Assembly (NCBI RefSeq): GCF_954871325.1
Contig: NC_088776.1
Location: forward strand, 35,078,508-35,142,507
DNA length: 64,000 nt
Reading direction: 5' to 3'
Source of the DNA: Gordionus sp. m RMFG-2023
Taxonomy: Eukaryota > Nematomorpha > Gordioida > Chordodea > Parachordodidae
In this document: positions 52,828 through 64,000 of the stretch, piece by piece
Layout of the letters: each line of letters starts with the position of its first letter
Numbering within the stretch: the stretch's first letter is position 1
Program-made: the position numbers and the translations under genes
Notes under the pieces: model-generated
The model's database searches: none
The model's input: the letters and a program-made list of their open reading frames with translations, nothing else
Told to the model about the DNA's origin: nothing

Positions 52828-54480
52828 TTTATTTTTTTAAAAAGCTTATAAGTTGATTTAAACAAATTTATGTCGTTTTTCTACATAAAAAATTATTCAG
52901 GGCCGGGCTGAAAACCCCGATAGAATTTTTATGGGAATATGATGCAAGATTTTCTTTGAAAGTATGGGGTAGTAAATATGAAGATATTGTCATTCGAATA
53001 GAATCGGAGGGGGGGGGGGTGAGTAAGTTTTAATTGGATTTCCTTTTTTTGCTAATCCTTGATTTGGATTTCTTTATTTGTTAATTTTAATTTAGTAGCA
53101 GGAGAGTATGGGAGTAAAATTAGAGGAGAAGGGGGTATTATCGCCATTGTTTATATTGGTATAGGGGTTCCTCTCTCCTTCCTTTTTATTCTTTGTCAAT
53201 CATGACCTGGCTTTTTATTCTCATTACTATTTACCAGTAATTGAGAGGGGGGGTTGGTAAACCTTACTTCCCTCTCAAAAAACCCTTTAAATTCCAGGAA
53301 CTCCCACTTCACCCCTCTGGATTTTTTTTTAAATTCTGGCATCCCAAACATTATGTATTTCACCGAATTCCGACATTTGATATTAACAATCTAAACACAA
53401 TATTACTTTAAAAAAATTTTAATCTTTAAATTAAGTTCTTATAATTATTTTTTGCGAACTTTAACTTAATTTTTTTATTGAATTTTTTATGAAAATCTAG
53501 ATATTATTTATTTCACTGCATATTTATTATCGGCATTTAATTTCATTAACAATCTAAACTAAACACTATTTTTATGCTTCTTTTTAAAATTTAATGAGAT
53601 TTAAATATTATATTTCCAATAATAAATTAATTTGACCTCTAATTTTATTACGTTAGAAATACAAGATGTTATTAATATTATTAAAAATCAGATAAATATT
53701 TGATAAAATTTTACAAGAATAGATTATTTTACTAGTCATTAAATTTTATTGATATATACAAAATAAATACAAATCTTTAACAAAAAATACATTCACAAAT
53801 AAACTCGAGAATGATAATAATTAAATAGGTTTAAATCGAATATTAAAATCAATCACTGTGCTAAAATAAGCTTATTATACAATCACGATATTATTCAGAG
53901 TTTCTTAAGACGAACCTGAGTATTTTTATATCATTAAGTTTTATATTGGATTACCTTCTTCCAAAATGCTGTTCGTAGCCAATAAAAATGATATATAAAA
54001 GTTTTTATTTATTGTTAATATATCAATGATAATGACAAATTAGGGAAGGGGGGGGGGGTCAAGGCTCTAAAAATTCATAAATTATCGAAAAAAATCGAAA
54101 TTAATTTTTACATATATACATTACCTAAAACTAAAAGATCCAAAAAATATCGAAAGAATTTGTAATAACGTTTTTTTTAAATGGTTGGGGTCTACATAGC
54201 CCAACCTATGCAACGAAGTGTTAAAAGACACTTATTTTAAAATTATTCATTATTTTTTGTTTTAATGTTTCGGTGATGCTTATAAGTTTTTCTCCTGCTC
54301 TAAAACCTTACCTCCTTATGATACAAATTATTTTATCAGGGAAAAAATGGCACCATAAAATATTCTTCTTAATCTCAATATGGAATGAAAATCGAACATA
54401 TTCGAATCAATATTTGCAATTGCAAATGAATTAGTTGAAAAACAAATGGATTTTTATGGAAATATTTTAAATTAGATGTC
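52828..54480. other. AT-rich interval, no gene
   Basis: It contains two poly-G runs (about 53010 and 54049) and nothing that reads as an exon. A further poly-G run is at about 54820. A small hairpin GGTTGGG/CCCAACC lies at 54183-54207. Confidence 0.4.
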
Positions 54481-54489
54481 ATAAATATT

Positions 54490-54660
54490 GGCATACCATA
54501 TAGACAGTTTTATAAAGGCTCTGCAACAGCCCTAATAATTGTCGTGTAAGAAGCTTCATATGAATAAATATTCTCAACACTCAAAAGAGTGCTAATTTAT
54601 CACAGGAGTAGTATTAATTTTCCAATTTGATGGGCTTTTTCTGAAAGAACCAAGTGTTGC
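54490..54660 (+). mobile_element. possible hAT C-terminal fragment
   Basis: Plus-strand reading gives IFSTLKRVLIYHRSSI, similar to the ERSFSTLRRIKTYLRS-type block near the end of hAT transposases. Stops surround it. It is a short, old piece; I am not sure of it. Confidence 0.3.
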
Positions 54661-55849
54661 TCTGTTATATATATAACCCTGTTATGTATATAACGCATAG
54701 GGCTAAGAGCTTAAAATGTCACTATCACGTTTTATAACAAAGTTTAAAAATAAAATTCGTCATATTATAATGGAATATTTTTTGTATCAATTTGATTTAT
54801 AGATACCATGGCGTGAGAGGGGGGGGGGCACTAGATTGGGGTTTTCCCCTTAAATTTTATTTCTATTTTAAAAAATTATTTTCATATATGATGTCCGAAT
54901 TGAAACATGATAGCATATTAAAAAAATGTTGTTTACATACTTTCATAATAAAGTTTCTATTCGCAAACAATCCAATATAATTTAATGAATTAAGACAAGA
55001 AGTTTAAAATTTGTCATATTTTCATTTATTAAAAAAAAATACAGTAATAAATTAATATTATAATATTAAATAAAATTAAAATCCATATACTATTGTAATA
55101 TTATTAATATATATTTTTTCGAAAAAATGGGTTGCAACTGCAAGTCACACAAAAATATAATCCATTTATGTTTTTTTAATGAAAAATCGATACAATTTAA
55201 TTATATCAAATTATAAATGGATTAATTTGATCATATTTATGATGTGCTCTTTCTTATTTTTATGGATCAATATTTTTTTTTAGCGTTATGGTAATTTAAA
55301 AGGTAAAATATAACACTAAATTTTTTTATCAGTAATCTGTCAGTTAATTACTATATAATGGTATAATGATTTAAATTTATACAAATAATTAATTATATCA
55401 AAAAAAATCCATTTATATAAAAAAATTAAATATTTAAATTTAAAGGATAATGATCATATTTAATTTATTTATATAAATAATATTTACAAAATTGTTTGGA
55501 CTTAACCACTATAATTTAACATGACAACTAAACTTATTTAATCAAATATGATATTAAACATGCGAATAAATACGACATGCTTGTTTATAATATAAAAAAA
55601 TTGAAAGTGTTTAGGATAGGCAATTAAGATATTAATACATACTAAAATTATATTAATATCAATTAATATTTTTGATTATTCGAAATTAAAATTTTCAAAG
55701 AAACATAATATAAGATATGAAATGATAAGATTAAAAATATGCGATTTACTCTTCAAATAAAAATATTTATATAAACATTTCAAAAAATCATATGTACATT
55801 TAAAAACATAATGTTTACTAAAAGGTGGTATAATCAAACCTTTCATCGA

Positions 55850-57256
55850 TCAATCAGAGGCATTGTCGGTATCAGTCTCTTTCAGTGCAGGCACTCTGAC
55901 ATCTCGATTTTTTAAATTTTTCGAAGTTTTAACACCATCTGCCTCATCAAGTGTTGACGATGAATCAAAGTGATTTTCCTTATCATCACCAGCTTTCCTT
56001 TGCTTTTTTCTTTTCGTAGACGTCCATAAGTTTCCCACAGCTCGTCTTAGACTCTTCAATCCATAAAATATGTAGAAATCGATGTTGGGATTCAAGTATT
56101 GTAACATGCTGGCTATGAGTACATAGAACCTGAATCTGCATAGACCAGGGTAGCATTCATACACAGGATAAAGTATTTGTATGACAGCTATGGGAATGTT
56201 GCATACCAAATACTGGAACGACAGTATTATGATTAATATGCTCAAAAGTTTTTCTTCGTGTTTAGAAGCATTAATGGCTTTAACGTCCTGACGACTCATC
56301 TGTATGTTCTCGTCACTTTCCCCTACCCTAACAGGCGATGATCTATCCAACTTTTCAGGTGTCTTATCTCTGATGGCTCCTGAATTATCAACGCATGAAG
56401 AAGTAGTAGCTGTCGTTTGAATGTCATGTTCATTATCAGCATTATTACGTAGGTTAATGTGTGGTTGGTTGTCGGTGTGATGATGTGTCCCCAATTTAGG
56501 AGACACCTTTTTACCGTTTGTCACAGTCTCGAGCCATTTGTTCTGCAGATAAAACCGTAGATTGGAAAAACTCAAAAAGATGAGAAATATGAGCGGAGCT
56601 ATGACGAGGATAAGGTTGTTAGAAACCTTGTAAGATATGTAATTATCAGAGGGATTGGCTACCACGTCTGTATAATATATGTCACGGGGTTTTTTGTCAT
56701 AAAAGTTATGGCTGGTTTGTTGATATCGAGTAACTTCCAGCCACTTTAGCATAGTGTACTCCAAGGAGGCTATGATGAAGAAATCAATTATGAGCACGTA
56801 CTTCAGTATATACTTTTTACGTCTCCATACCATGTGCATCCTTGGAAATGCATACATCAGATATTGATTAGCCGCCATAAGGGTCACCAAATGTATGTTA
56901 AGTATGAAAAAAATATTGAGAGCCGGTTGCAGAAAGTAGAGAATAAAGGAGTTCCAAGGTTGAGAGGCAGAATAATAAACGTTAGAATAAGAACCGATAC
57001 TGCTTATAAGTGGATAAAAAAGGAGGAGGATCCATAGAATGATATCCGATATTAATAAGATTTTTAACAAACGTCCTAAGTTAGATCTTATCCGGACTCT
57101 TTTGAAGGCGTGACATAAAATATAATTTTTTATAAGTCCGAGAATCAAAATTACGGGAAAAATATATACAAACCCTATTGCTTCATAACGAGTAAGCTTG
57201 ACGAAAGATCGATTGGTGGTATAACCACGATCATAGGTGACAATATCCTTGTTCAT
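55850..57256 (-). CDS. single-exon rhodopsin-like (class A) GPCR, peptide-receptor type
   Basis: This is a 468-residue seven-helix receptor, start ATG at 57256. Helices are roughly 25-50, 62-90, 104-132, 148-168, 211-236, 335-364 and 374-399. Class A landmarks: N44 in helix 1, the SD pair with D71 in helix 2, P221 in helix 5, the VCNIP block at 351-355 in helix 6 and NPNIDFYIFYG at 389-399 in helix 7. The usual DRY is NQY (130-132). The third intracellular loop (about 237-334) is long and polar, and the tail is rich in charged and Ser/Thr residues. NRS at 15-17 is an N-terminal glycosylation site. Helix 6 and 7 wording is closest to FMRFamide-type receptors from memory; the ligand cannot be told. 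It has no introns and no relatives nearby. The codon pattern and full length suggest it is intact. Confidence 0.88.
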   Translation of the reverse strand: MNKDIVTYDRGYTTNRSFVKLTRYEAIGFVYIFPVILILGLIKNYILCHAFKRVRIRSNLGRLLKILLISDIILWILLLFYPLISSIGSYSNVYYSASQPWNSFILYFLQPALNIFFILNIHLVTLMAANQYLMYAFPRMHMVWRRKKYILKYVLIIDFFIIASLEYTMLKWLEVTRYQQTSHNFYDKKPRDIYYTDVVANPSDNYISYKVSNNLILVIAPLIFLIFLSFSNLRFYLQNKWLETVTNGKKVSPKLGTHHHTDNQPHINLRNNADNEHDIQTTATTSSCVDNSGAIRDKTPEKLDRSSPVRVGESDENIQMSRQDVKAINASKHEEKLLSILIIILSFQYLVCNIPIAVIQILYPVYECYPGLCRFRFYVLIASMLQYLNPNIDFYIFYGLKSLRRAVGNLWTSTKRKKQRKAGDDKENHFDSSSTLDEADGVKTSKNLKNRDVRVPALKETDTDNASD

Positions 57257-58890
57257 TTTTAAATTTTGCTCTTATATCAATGTCATTCATTCATTTGTGC
57301 TTAATTAAACGATATTTCTAAAGATTTTGAATAGAATATATTATTTTTCGAAATTAAATTTTATTTAATTAATAATGATTATATCATATAAAAGCATATA
57401 AATAATTAAATAAGTATGTTAATAAATCATTCATATATAATAAATTTTTAATACATATATTTTGGTCCAAATCAAAAAAAAAATATCTGTAAACTGTGAA
57501 AAATTTTACCTGTAAAATCCTCTCCCTCTGATAATACATATAGAACAGTAAAGCCAACTTTTATTTTTCAAAAATTAATTAGCTATTTTTTGATCATAGT
57601 TTTCTTATATGTAGAAAAAATTTAATTGCACAAAGTACAGATTTTATTTTAAAAAGAAAAATTTACAATGTATATTTATTTTATATTGCCTTTTGCTTAA
57701 ATTAATACAAAATTAATTTTTTTTAAATTTTAGTGAAATTTAATATTACTTACAAAAAATATCGATTTTTTTAATTTTAATAATTGGAAAAAAACAATCC
57801 ATTATTTACTATAAATATTATTTCACTCTTTACTATCCTAATTTAAATATGTTTCACATTGAATAAAAATCCCTTTATTTGTTTGTAGTTTATTATTAAC
57901 ATCTTTTTATTCATTTTAAACTCATTAAATAAAAAGGGAGGGGCAATTAATATCAATAGAATATACATATTTGATCCATTAAAATCTTGAAATCGATATA
58001 GAAAATTTTGAGTCATATACAAGCCCTTGCACAGGGTTCGAGTTTAAAAAATAAATTAATGTTTTTCTCTTCTCATTTTTTAAAATTAAATTTTTAACAT
58101 TTAAAAATGTGTTTTTTTTAACATTTAAAAATGTGTTTAATTTATAATTTTATACAAATATCGGATTGAGCTCGGGCCTAAATATAAAATTTGCGACTAG
58201 TTTAGCGGGTTAAGAATCATTTATTTAAATCCAAGGCACATTCATATTCAAAGCATAAGGAATTGATTGTTATGAATTGGTGAAAATTAATTCTTTGAAT
58301 ATTTTACCCAACAAATTCATATTTGTTATTTAAAAAAATCAATATAATTACTAAAAATAAATTAATTGTATACAATAAATAAAACAAATAATATACGTAC
58401 TTATTTTGATTAGCCTCAATAATATATATTATATTGACAGTATCTGATCCTATAGTACGTATGATAAACATAATATTAATCGATATATGGTGGGGGTTTT
58501 TATTATAAAACTAATGTATTTAAAATTCTAGGAAAAAAATTTGGCGAACTTTTTAACTATAAATTTCATTGATTTTTATACATCTCATATTCATAAAAAT
58601 CATAATTATAATATTAATAACTCACAATTTGTGTTTTTTGTTTTTATTTATCTTATAAATGAAATGTAAAACAACAGCAGCTAAAAAAGCATATGAACAA
58701 ATGTGTCCTATAAATATAAATTATATTACTATTTTAATATACTAAGGATTTTATTATAATATTTACTTAGCATTTTCTTAAATAATTTTATTCTACCTGA
58801 GTATTTTTTTTAAATTTATTGTTGAATGAACCCCTCGATCAGTGTCATCGGCATAACGGAGGGAGGGGGCATTAAGGGCTCAAACATCAT
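57257..58890. other. AT-rich interval upstream of the GPCR gene
   Basis: It would hold the receptor promoter (on the minus strand, reading left). No specific element can be singled out. No other gene is seen. Confidence 0.4.
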
Positions 58891-58896
58891 AATTCT

Positions 58897-59314
58897 GAGG
58901 AGTTCTCAAAAATACAAAGTTTTTGCAATAAGATGTTAGCCCCCCCCCCCGCACAGAAAATAGAAATCTTATAATTCAAAATATTTATTGATTTTGTAAA
59001 CAATTTAAATTGCATAGCGTCGTCACCGCTGCAAGACCTCGTAAGTAGCATCTTTTTTTTTCAAAATACGTTTTTTGGGGTAAATGATTTCATCAATTAG
59101 TCAACTATCATTTAAATTTTGAGGAGTCTTAAAAAATACAAAGTTTTTGCAAAGATGTTAGCCCCCTATCCATCCACACTAGAATTAGAAATTTTATAAT
59201 TCATTTATTCAAAATATTTATTGATTTTGTAAACAATCTAAATTGCATAGCGTCATCACCGCTTAAGTTGCATTTTTTTCAAAATACGTTTTTGAGGTAA
59301 ATGATTTCATATAT
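58897..59314. repeat. two-copy tandem duplication of about 220 bp
   Basis: The units start near GAGGAGT(T/C)CT and share ATACAAAGTTTTTGCAA, GATGTTAGCCCCC, TTGATTTTGTAAACAAT, AAATTGCATAGCGTC and GGTAAATGATTTCAT. They lie at about 58897-59098 and 59121-59314. They differ by small gaps and a poly-C run. Not coding. 59315-60294 has no supported gene; CAGGGCTGCCAGGTCTCC at 59601 may be one end of another element. Confidence 0.85.
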
Positions 59315-60294
59315 AAGTCAGCTATCATCTCCTGAAAAATCGTGTCTTAATAACTAATAAAAAAATAATTTTGTTATCAAATAACATAACAAGTCATCAA
59401 ATCCTCGTAACTGATATTTTTTTTCAAATATGCTTGCTTTTGCATTTTTAAAAAAAGTAAATCATTTGCAGATTTTCTTTAATAATATGTTATTATTATT
59501 AAAACCTCGAGACTCACGTTTAGGGGCAATTTTTTATAAACAAAATTTTTATCATCAAATTCATAGTTAATAAAATGGAAGATTTAACCTATTCTGAGCA
59601 GGGCTGCCAGGTCTCCTCCCATCAGCGGGATTCCGCAATTTTTTAGTTTACATGTAGACATCTCTCGCCCGCAAATCACTCGGAATCGTAAATCTTGCGA
59701 AAAAATCTCCGGGAATTCTATCATTTCTCCCGCATTAAAATTTTTAGCATTTTAACTTATAAATAATAATTTTGAAAAGCAGTATTTGATTATTTTATAT
59801 TTTTTAAATAAATTTAATTTTTTTTTCAAAAAACGTCTAGTTTATCAATTTCCTTCTTCCAGGGTCGTGCAGACGAGGAGGAGCCGAGAGGGCTGCCAAA
59901 TTTTTTAATTTTACTCAATTATTTTTAGCACTTGAGAAATAATAATTTTTTGTATGTATTACATGCAAGCAAAGCATTCTTTTTTTGTAAAAATCTATGT
60001 ATGAATTTTGAAAAATGGTTGGCATGTGTCATATGTATTATAACAAAAAATTTGATTTATATTTTAGCAAAAAAAAAGAAAAAAAAGCTTCAATTATTTT
60101 TTAGTTAAGAAATTGCATTTTTTTTACGGTGGAAATCGAATTCAAAATGAAATTATTAACTTGATATGAAATAAAAGTAGGAAAAAAATTGTTGATGGTA
60201 TTAATTTTTCTGTAAAATCAGACGTAGAACTTAATAACAACTCCTTTAAAATTAATAAGCGATTTGTTAGATTTCTGACGATCGAATCCAGTAC

Positions 60295-60676
60295 CAGAGA
60301 CCTTCATGGGCCGGGCCTGCCAGCAGAGGCCGGGTATCTAATATTATATTTTTTCTAGCGGGCTGGGCCGGGCCTGGATTTTTAAATTTAAATTTAGAAA
60401 TATAAAAAAATATTGCCTTTTTTCCTTCTAATAGTATTGTAAACAAAATGATTGCCTAAATATATTTAAATATTGTTTATTTTCATTAAATAAAAAAAAT
60501 TAAATTTTTGGATATGGGCTTGGGCCGGGTTTGGGAAATTTTTTTGAAACTTATCATGAGCTTGGAATTTTTTTTAACATTAGATATAGGCCGGGCCGGG
60601 CTTGGGCCTAAAAAATTTTTTTACTGAGGGCCTGGGACGGGCTTGGTCAAAAAATTAAGGCCCATGAAGGTCTCTG
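60295..60676. mobile_element. 382-bp GGCC-type MITE with perfect target duplication
   Basis: Ends are CAGAGACCTTCATGGGCC and GGCCCATGAAGGTCTCTG, an exact 18-bp inverted repeat, flanked by TCCAGTAC on both sides (60287-60294 and 60677-60684). Subterminal GGGCCGGGCCTG and GCCGGGCCGGGC motifs lie at both ends, with an AT-rich core. It is the type copy for the eroded GGCC elements elsewhere in the window. The 8-bp duplication places the family with hAT. Confidence 0.95.
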
Positions 60677-60779
60677 TCCAGTACTAGCCAGGCCTTTGTA
60701 GAATAATTTTTATAATTATTTAAAAATATGGAATTAGAGATAAAAATAATTGTCGTTGACAAGGTTACCATAACGCATC

Positions 60780-61925
60780 AAATATGAGAGGATAAGGGTT
60801 CAAGCTCATTACAAATAAATCGGAGAGCGTTTTTTTGCCTTATGATTGCCACATCTTAAATCTGCTACTTGGTGACATGTCACAAAAATTATTAATCGCA
60901 AAATCAATTTTCATCGTTGTCCAAAGAAATATATATTTTCATTTTTGTTTCGACTCAGTGATGACAAATTTTAAAGGATCATAGAATAATTGAAAACCTG
61001 AAATACGATGGAGTATAAGGTGGATAGTGTACTAGCCATTAGAAGGTTGGTGATATTTAGGATGCACAATATAACGTATCCGTAAAAAACTAATGACCCC
61101 AAATGCTGCACAGAAGTCATTGGCTAAAGAATTAAAACAATTTCCATTATCTAGGTTGATATCTTAACCCAGGTGAATTTAGCAAGTAAGGTCATGAAAA
61201 GTAACAATATTTAATTGGTCGCTTATAGAAAGTATGCATGATATTTTAAATATCTTTAAGAGAAACGGATTTCTGAATTCTCTTGATTCAGCAAAAGATC
61301 TTGTGCAGGAATCTGAAATGAGTTTGAAGAGTAATGCTTTCCATAATTCGTAGGTGGAAAGTTCAAAAACGAAGGAGATGCCACGGCTATACATGATTCT
61401 CAAAAAGAATATGAGATTGAATTTTTCAATCTAGTACTAGATCAAGCGAGAAATTCGTTGGAAGAACATTTCCAGCGCTCTTAAAGATCATTTTAGATTC
61501 TTATTTAATCTACCAGAATTGATAAATGCCCCTGAAAGAGAGCTAAAGGAAATCGATAGGATATGTTAGAAGAAAATATTAATCCGCAGAACCTACCAAT
61601 TGAATTAAATTTTTTGTGAATATATTAAGCAAGCATCCCATAAAAACTCTATTAAAAATTTACGCTATATTAACATTAGTAGGTTAAATAAAGATATACA
61701 AAATATATTCATTATATTACGGATTACTTTAACCATTCCAACTTCTGTGGCATCCGAACGCAGCTTCTCGCTCATCAATTATAACTTACCTAATATCTTG
61801 TATGGCACAGGGCCGACTTGTTAATCTCTCTTATTTCAAAAGAAAATGATAACAACTCATCGTTAGATTGTACTGACATAAAATCCTCTTTTGCATATAA
61901 AGAAGGTGAGGAGGATAAATAAAAT
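60780..61925 (+). mobile_element. hAT transposase relic of DUF4371 type
   Basis: On the plus strand, about 61386-61450 reads YEIEFFNLVLDQARNSLEEH. About 61690-61785 reads ILRITLTIPTSVASERSFSL followed by INYNLPN, the dimerisation block of DUF4371-type hAT proteins. The tail SSFAYKEGEEDK ends near 61920. Earlier parts are poorly preserved and the left border is a guess. Several stops lie between the blocks. It is related to the relic at 32320-33330. Confidence 0.7.
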
Positions 61926-61975
61926 TCCAATTATTTATTTGATGATTATATTCATTTTAAATGTGTTACTCATAT

Positions 61976-62659
61976 ATAGACATGTGCGCCGCCGGTCAAA
62001 TGCGCCGCCGCCGCTGATTTAGACCATGCCTACACAGCGTGCTAAAAAAGTGTCGGCGCTCAACACGCCACCGCTGATGTAAAAATTCTGCGGCGTGATA
62101 CATATTTTTTAATATTAATTTATTTTATATATTATTTATGAATTGTAATTAGACGAAAAATATTAATTATTTTTTGAATTATTAAAGATTTTATTTTTTA
62201 AAATTAATAAATATTATTTGCTATAAATTTGATATGTAAATTCCCTCACTTTGGGCAGGTTCGTGACCAACGTGCTAGATAAAATAAGATTAGGACATTA
62301 AATTTGAAAAGGTAATTCTATATTTTATTCTTTGAATTTTTGATGCTTCAAATAATTTACAACTCGTTATATAAAATTTATTTTTAATCATAATAGGAAA
62401 TTTTAATTAATGGTTTTTATTTGCCATTATAACATATATAAAAATACCAGGACTAAAACAATTATAATGGATGCAGCATTGCAATACCCTGTAACAAAAT
62501 ATAGTATAGCCTTGCAAGCAAAGCCTTCTTTTGCATGGAAACATTTTGGATCCTTAATATTAAAAACTGACACAAATAATAGAAGAACCAGTGTTGCTAC
62601 AGATAAAGACTTTTGTATTATATGCTTGCAAATAGCACTTGATAAAGATGGTGAGGATG
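61976..62659 (+). mobile_element. 5' part of a hAT element with GCGCCGCC motifs
   Basis: The left region (61980-62095) is crowded with GCGCCGCCG, GCGGCG and CACGCC motifs, an unusually GC-rich cluster. Downstream, 62470-62659 reads a BED finger: SFAWKHFGSLILKTDTN and DKDFCIICLQIALDKDGED. The element is cut off by copy 3 of the CAGGGGCGT element at 62660. The remainder of the transposase was not found downstream. Confidence 0.65.
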
Positions 62660-62958
62660 CAGGGGCGTCGCTAGCCTTTACAATCTCAGGGGGCTTCAAC
62701 TAAAAAATTTTTATGAGGGGCCGGGTTTTATATTAATATATTATACTTTTTTAAAATTTACTAACTCTAAATAATTATTCTGAATGTCATTTATTATATT
62801 TTGCATACAAAATAAACTAGCATTTAAAATAATATTTTTTAATAGAAAATCTATTTATTACAGATTAAAATATTTTCGATTGTTGATATGAAATGATTTT
62901 GCGTCTAAAGAATAATAAATGATAAAAGGTTAATTAATTTATATATGCCTCAATTGAT
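62660..62958. mobile_element. hAT-like element copy 3 (CAGGGGCGTCGCTAG end), truncated
   Basis: CAGGGGCGTCGCTAGCCTTT at 62660 and the next 300 bp match the left ends of copies 1 and 2 through ATATGCCTCAATTGATAT, then the match stops. The right end is absent. It inserted within a hAT BED-finger frame. 62959-63532 is AT-rich without a supported gene. Confidence 0.8.
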
Positions 62959-63532
62959 ATGTGCTATTATTGGTTAAAAACAGATTAGAAAGATGGGAAT
63001 TGACATATTAGGGATGTTTTTTGGAAATTTTTTAAAAAATATAAAAATAATCAAATATTGTTTCTCAAAATTGTCTATACAATCAAAACCGCGTAATTGC
63101 ATATCACATAAGTACAAATATTCTTGAATGCGAAAATAATAAGCCATTTTGTTAAAATCTTCAATGGCATAATGTTATTTTTAAATGCAAATCGGTTAAT
63201 GCGAAAAATTTAAAGTCCCATTTATATGTTAACACGCTATTTTTATCGGATATATGCGAAGCGATGATTTTTGTATTGGAGATTAGCACTAAATAATTTT
63301 AAAAAATTATTTTTGAATTTACATCAATCCCTTAAATTCTTGATACCCAACCTGATAGGTTTTTCTTTTTATCCCGTATCACTTAGTTATTATTTTATGC
63401 TTAAATTGTTATTAGAAAATATAATTCATAGAATAGAATCAAAATTATCACAATGCCTTACAAATAAACTACTAGCATAAGAAAATTAGCTTTCAGAAAA
63501 CAGAGATAGCATTATTAATTTGACTTGCGCAG

Positions 63533-63738
63533 GTACGGAGCCCTAATTGCAGTGAATGGTCTTTCCATCCTAAAAAAAGGTTGAATTAACAGCAAAATAT
63601 TTGATGAGGTAGTTCTAAATAATATAAATATCTACAATTTTTATAATTCTAGGTGGCTGCAGATATTTAGAAAAAGACAAAATATTAATTTCACACAATC
63701 TGCAAGGAAAGAGGAAGCGCCGAAATTTTGTTTTTTAA
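63533..63738 (+). CDS. possible last two exons of an unknown gene
   Basis: I do not recognise this. Exon 63533-63579 (after GCGCAG) reads YGALIAVNGLSILKK. A 73-bp intron with GT-AG ends follows. Exon 63653-63738 reads GGCRYLEKDKILISHNLQ and continues to a basic end, KRKRRNFVF, then TAA. The phases agree (both phase 1). No upstream exon in the right phase was found, so this is weak and may be chance. Confidence 0.22.
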
Positions 63739-64000
63739 TCTTAAATTTGTTTAAATTTACATCTAAAAAGAATATTAGTTATATATTTGAGTATTGTTTG
63801 TTAGTTCATAAATATATGATCAAATAAATTGATGAAAAAATTTAATATTTTAATAAATTTCACAATTCAAAGGGTGTTTGTAGCTAAATGCCAAGTGATT
63901 TATAAGTGAGGAATTTTAATAATTACTATGTTTAGTTAAAAAAAATTTATATAAATCAATGACCTTAAATAAAATTATTTGATTTAAATCGAATTGATTT

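Noticed and set aside
56834-57037. 67-codon plus-strand frame
   Set aside because: Shadow of the receptor gene on the other strand.
62427-62699. 90-codon minus-strand frame with hydrophobic end
   Set aside because: It lies opposite the BED-finger frame, which has the recognisable motif.

Overview
The window is strongly AT-rich nuclear DNA from an animal. The evidence is spliced genes of animal type (a cytohesin with Sec7 and PH domains, a TBC1D23 orthologue), a single-exon seven-helix receptor, and a dense load of degenerate hAT-type DNA transposons and MITEs. The introns are GT-AG and range from 40 bp to several kb. I cannot name the species. The receptor points to a cnidarian or bilaterian, and its divergence suggests a fast-evolving lineage.

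Layout. 1-3600: the end of one hAT element, a minus-strand hAT gene relic, and a second hAT element carrying a nested MITE. 5511-12012 (+): the rhodanese and C-terminal half of TBC1D23 in eight exons; one intron carries an 893-bp hAT copy with a perfect 8-bp target duplication. 12.0-17.2 kb: tRNA-like and other short direct repeats and a 484-bp MITE. 17170-20852: a 1.9-kb-class hAT-like element split by a later insertion that contains a broken Ty3/gypsy pol fossil. 22220-27369 (+): complete cytohesin in three exons, two MITEs in its large intron. 27.4-31 kb: tandem repeats and an LTR-element fossil. 31.8-36.5 kb: a minus-strand hAT of DUF4371 type and a 2.5-kb hAT. 38054-39036 (+): a possible 57-residue split gene. 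39.7-45.8 kb: three DNA elements, one with inverted repeats near 490 bp. 46.5-47.2 kb (-): a Merlin/IS1016-like transposase relic. 48654-50565: an uninterrupted copy of the 17.2-kb element. 55850-57256 (-): the receptor gene. 60.3-63 kb: a MITE, two further hAT relics and a third copy of the 17.2-kb element. 63.5-63.7 kb: a weak exon pair.

The host genes are unrelated in function: endosome-to-Golgi tethering (TBC1D23), ARF activation at PIP3 membranes (cytohesin) and signalling (receptor). They share no operon-like arrangement. The most distinctive non-gene signal is the set of hAT families. Several share the same terminal bases (CAGAGTTG or TAGTGCTG), but each carries its own cluster of short palindromic motifs next to the ends. 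Target duplications allow many insertions to be placed to the base.
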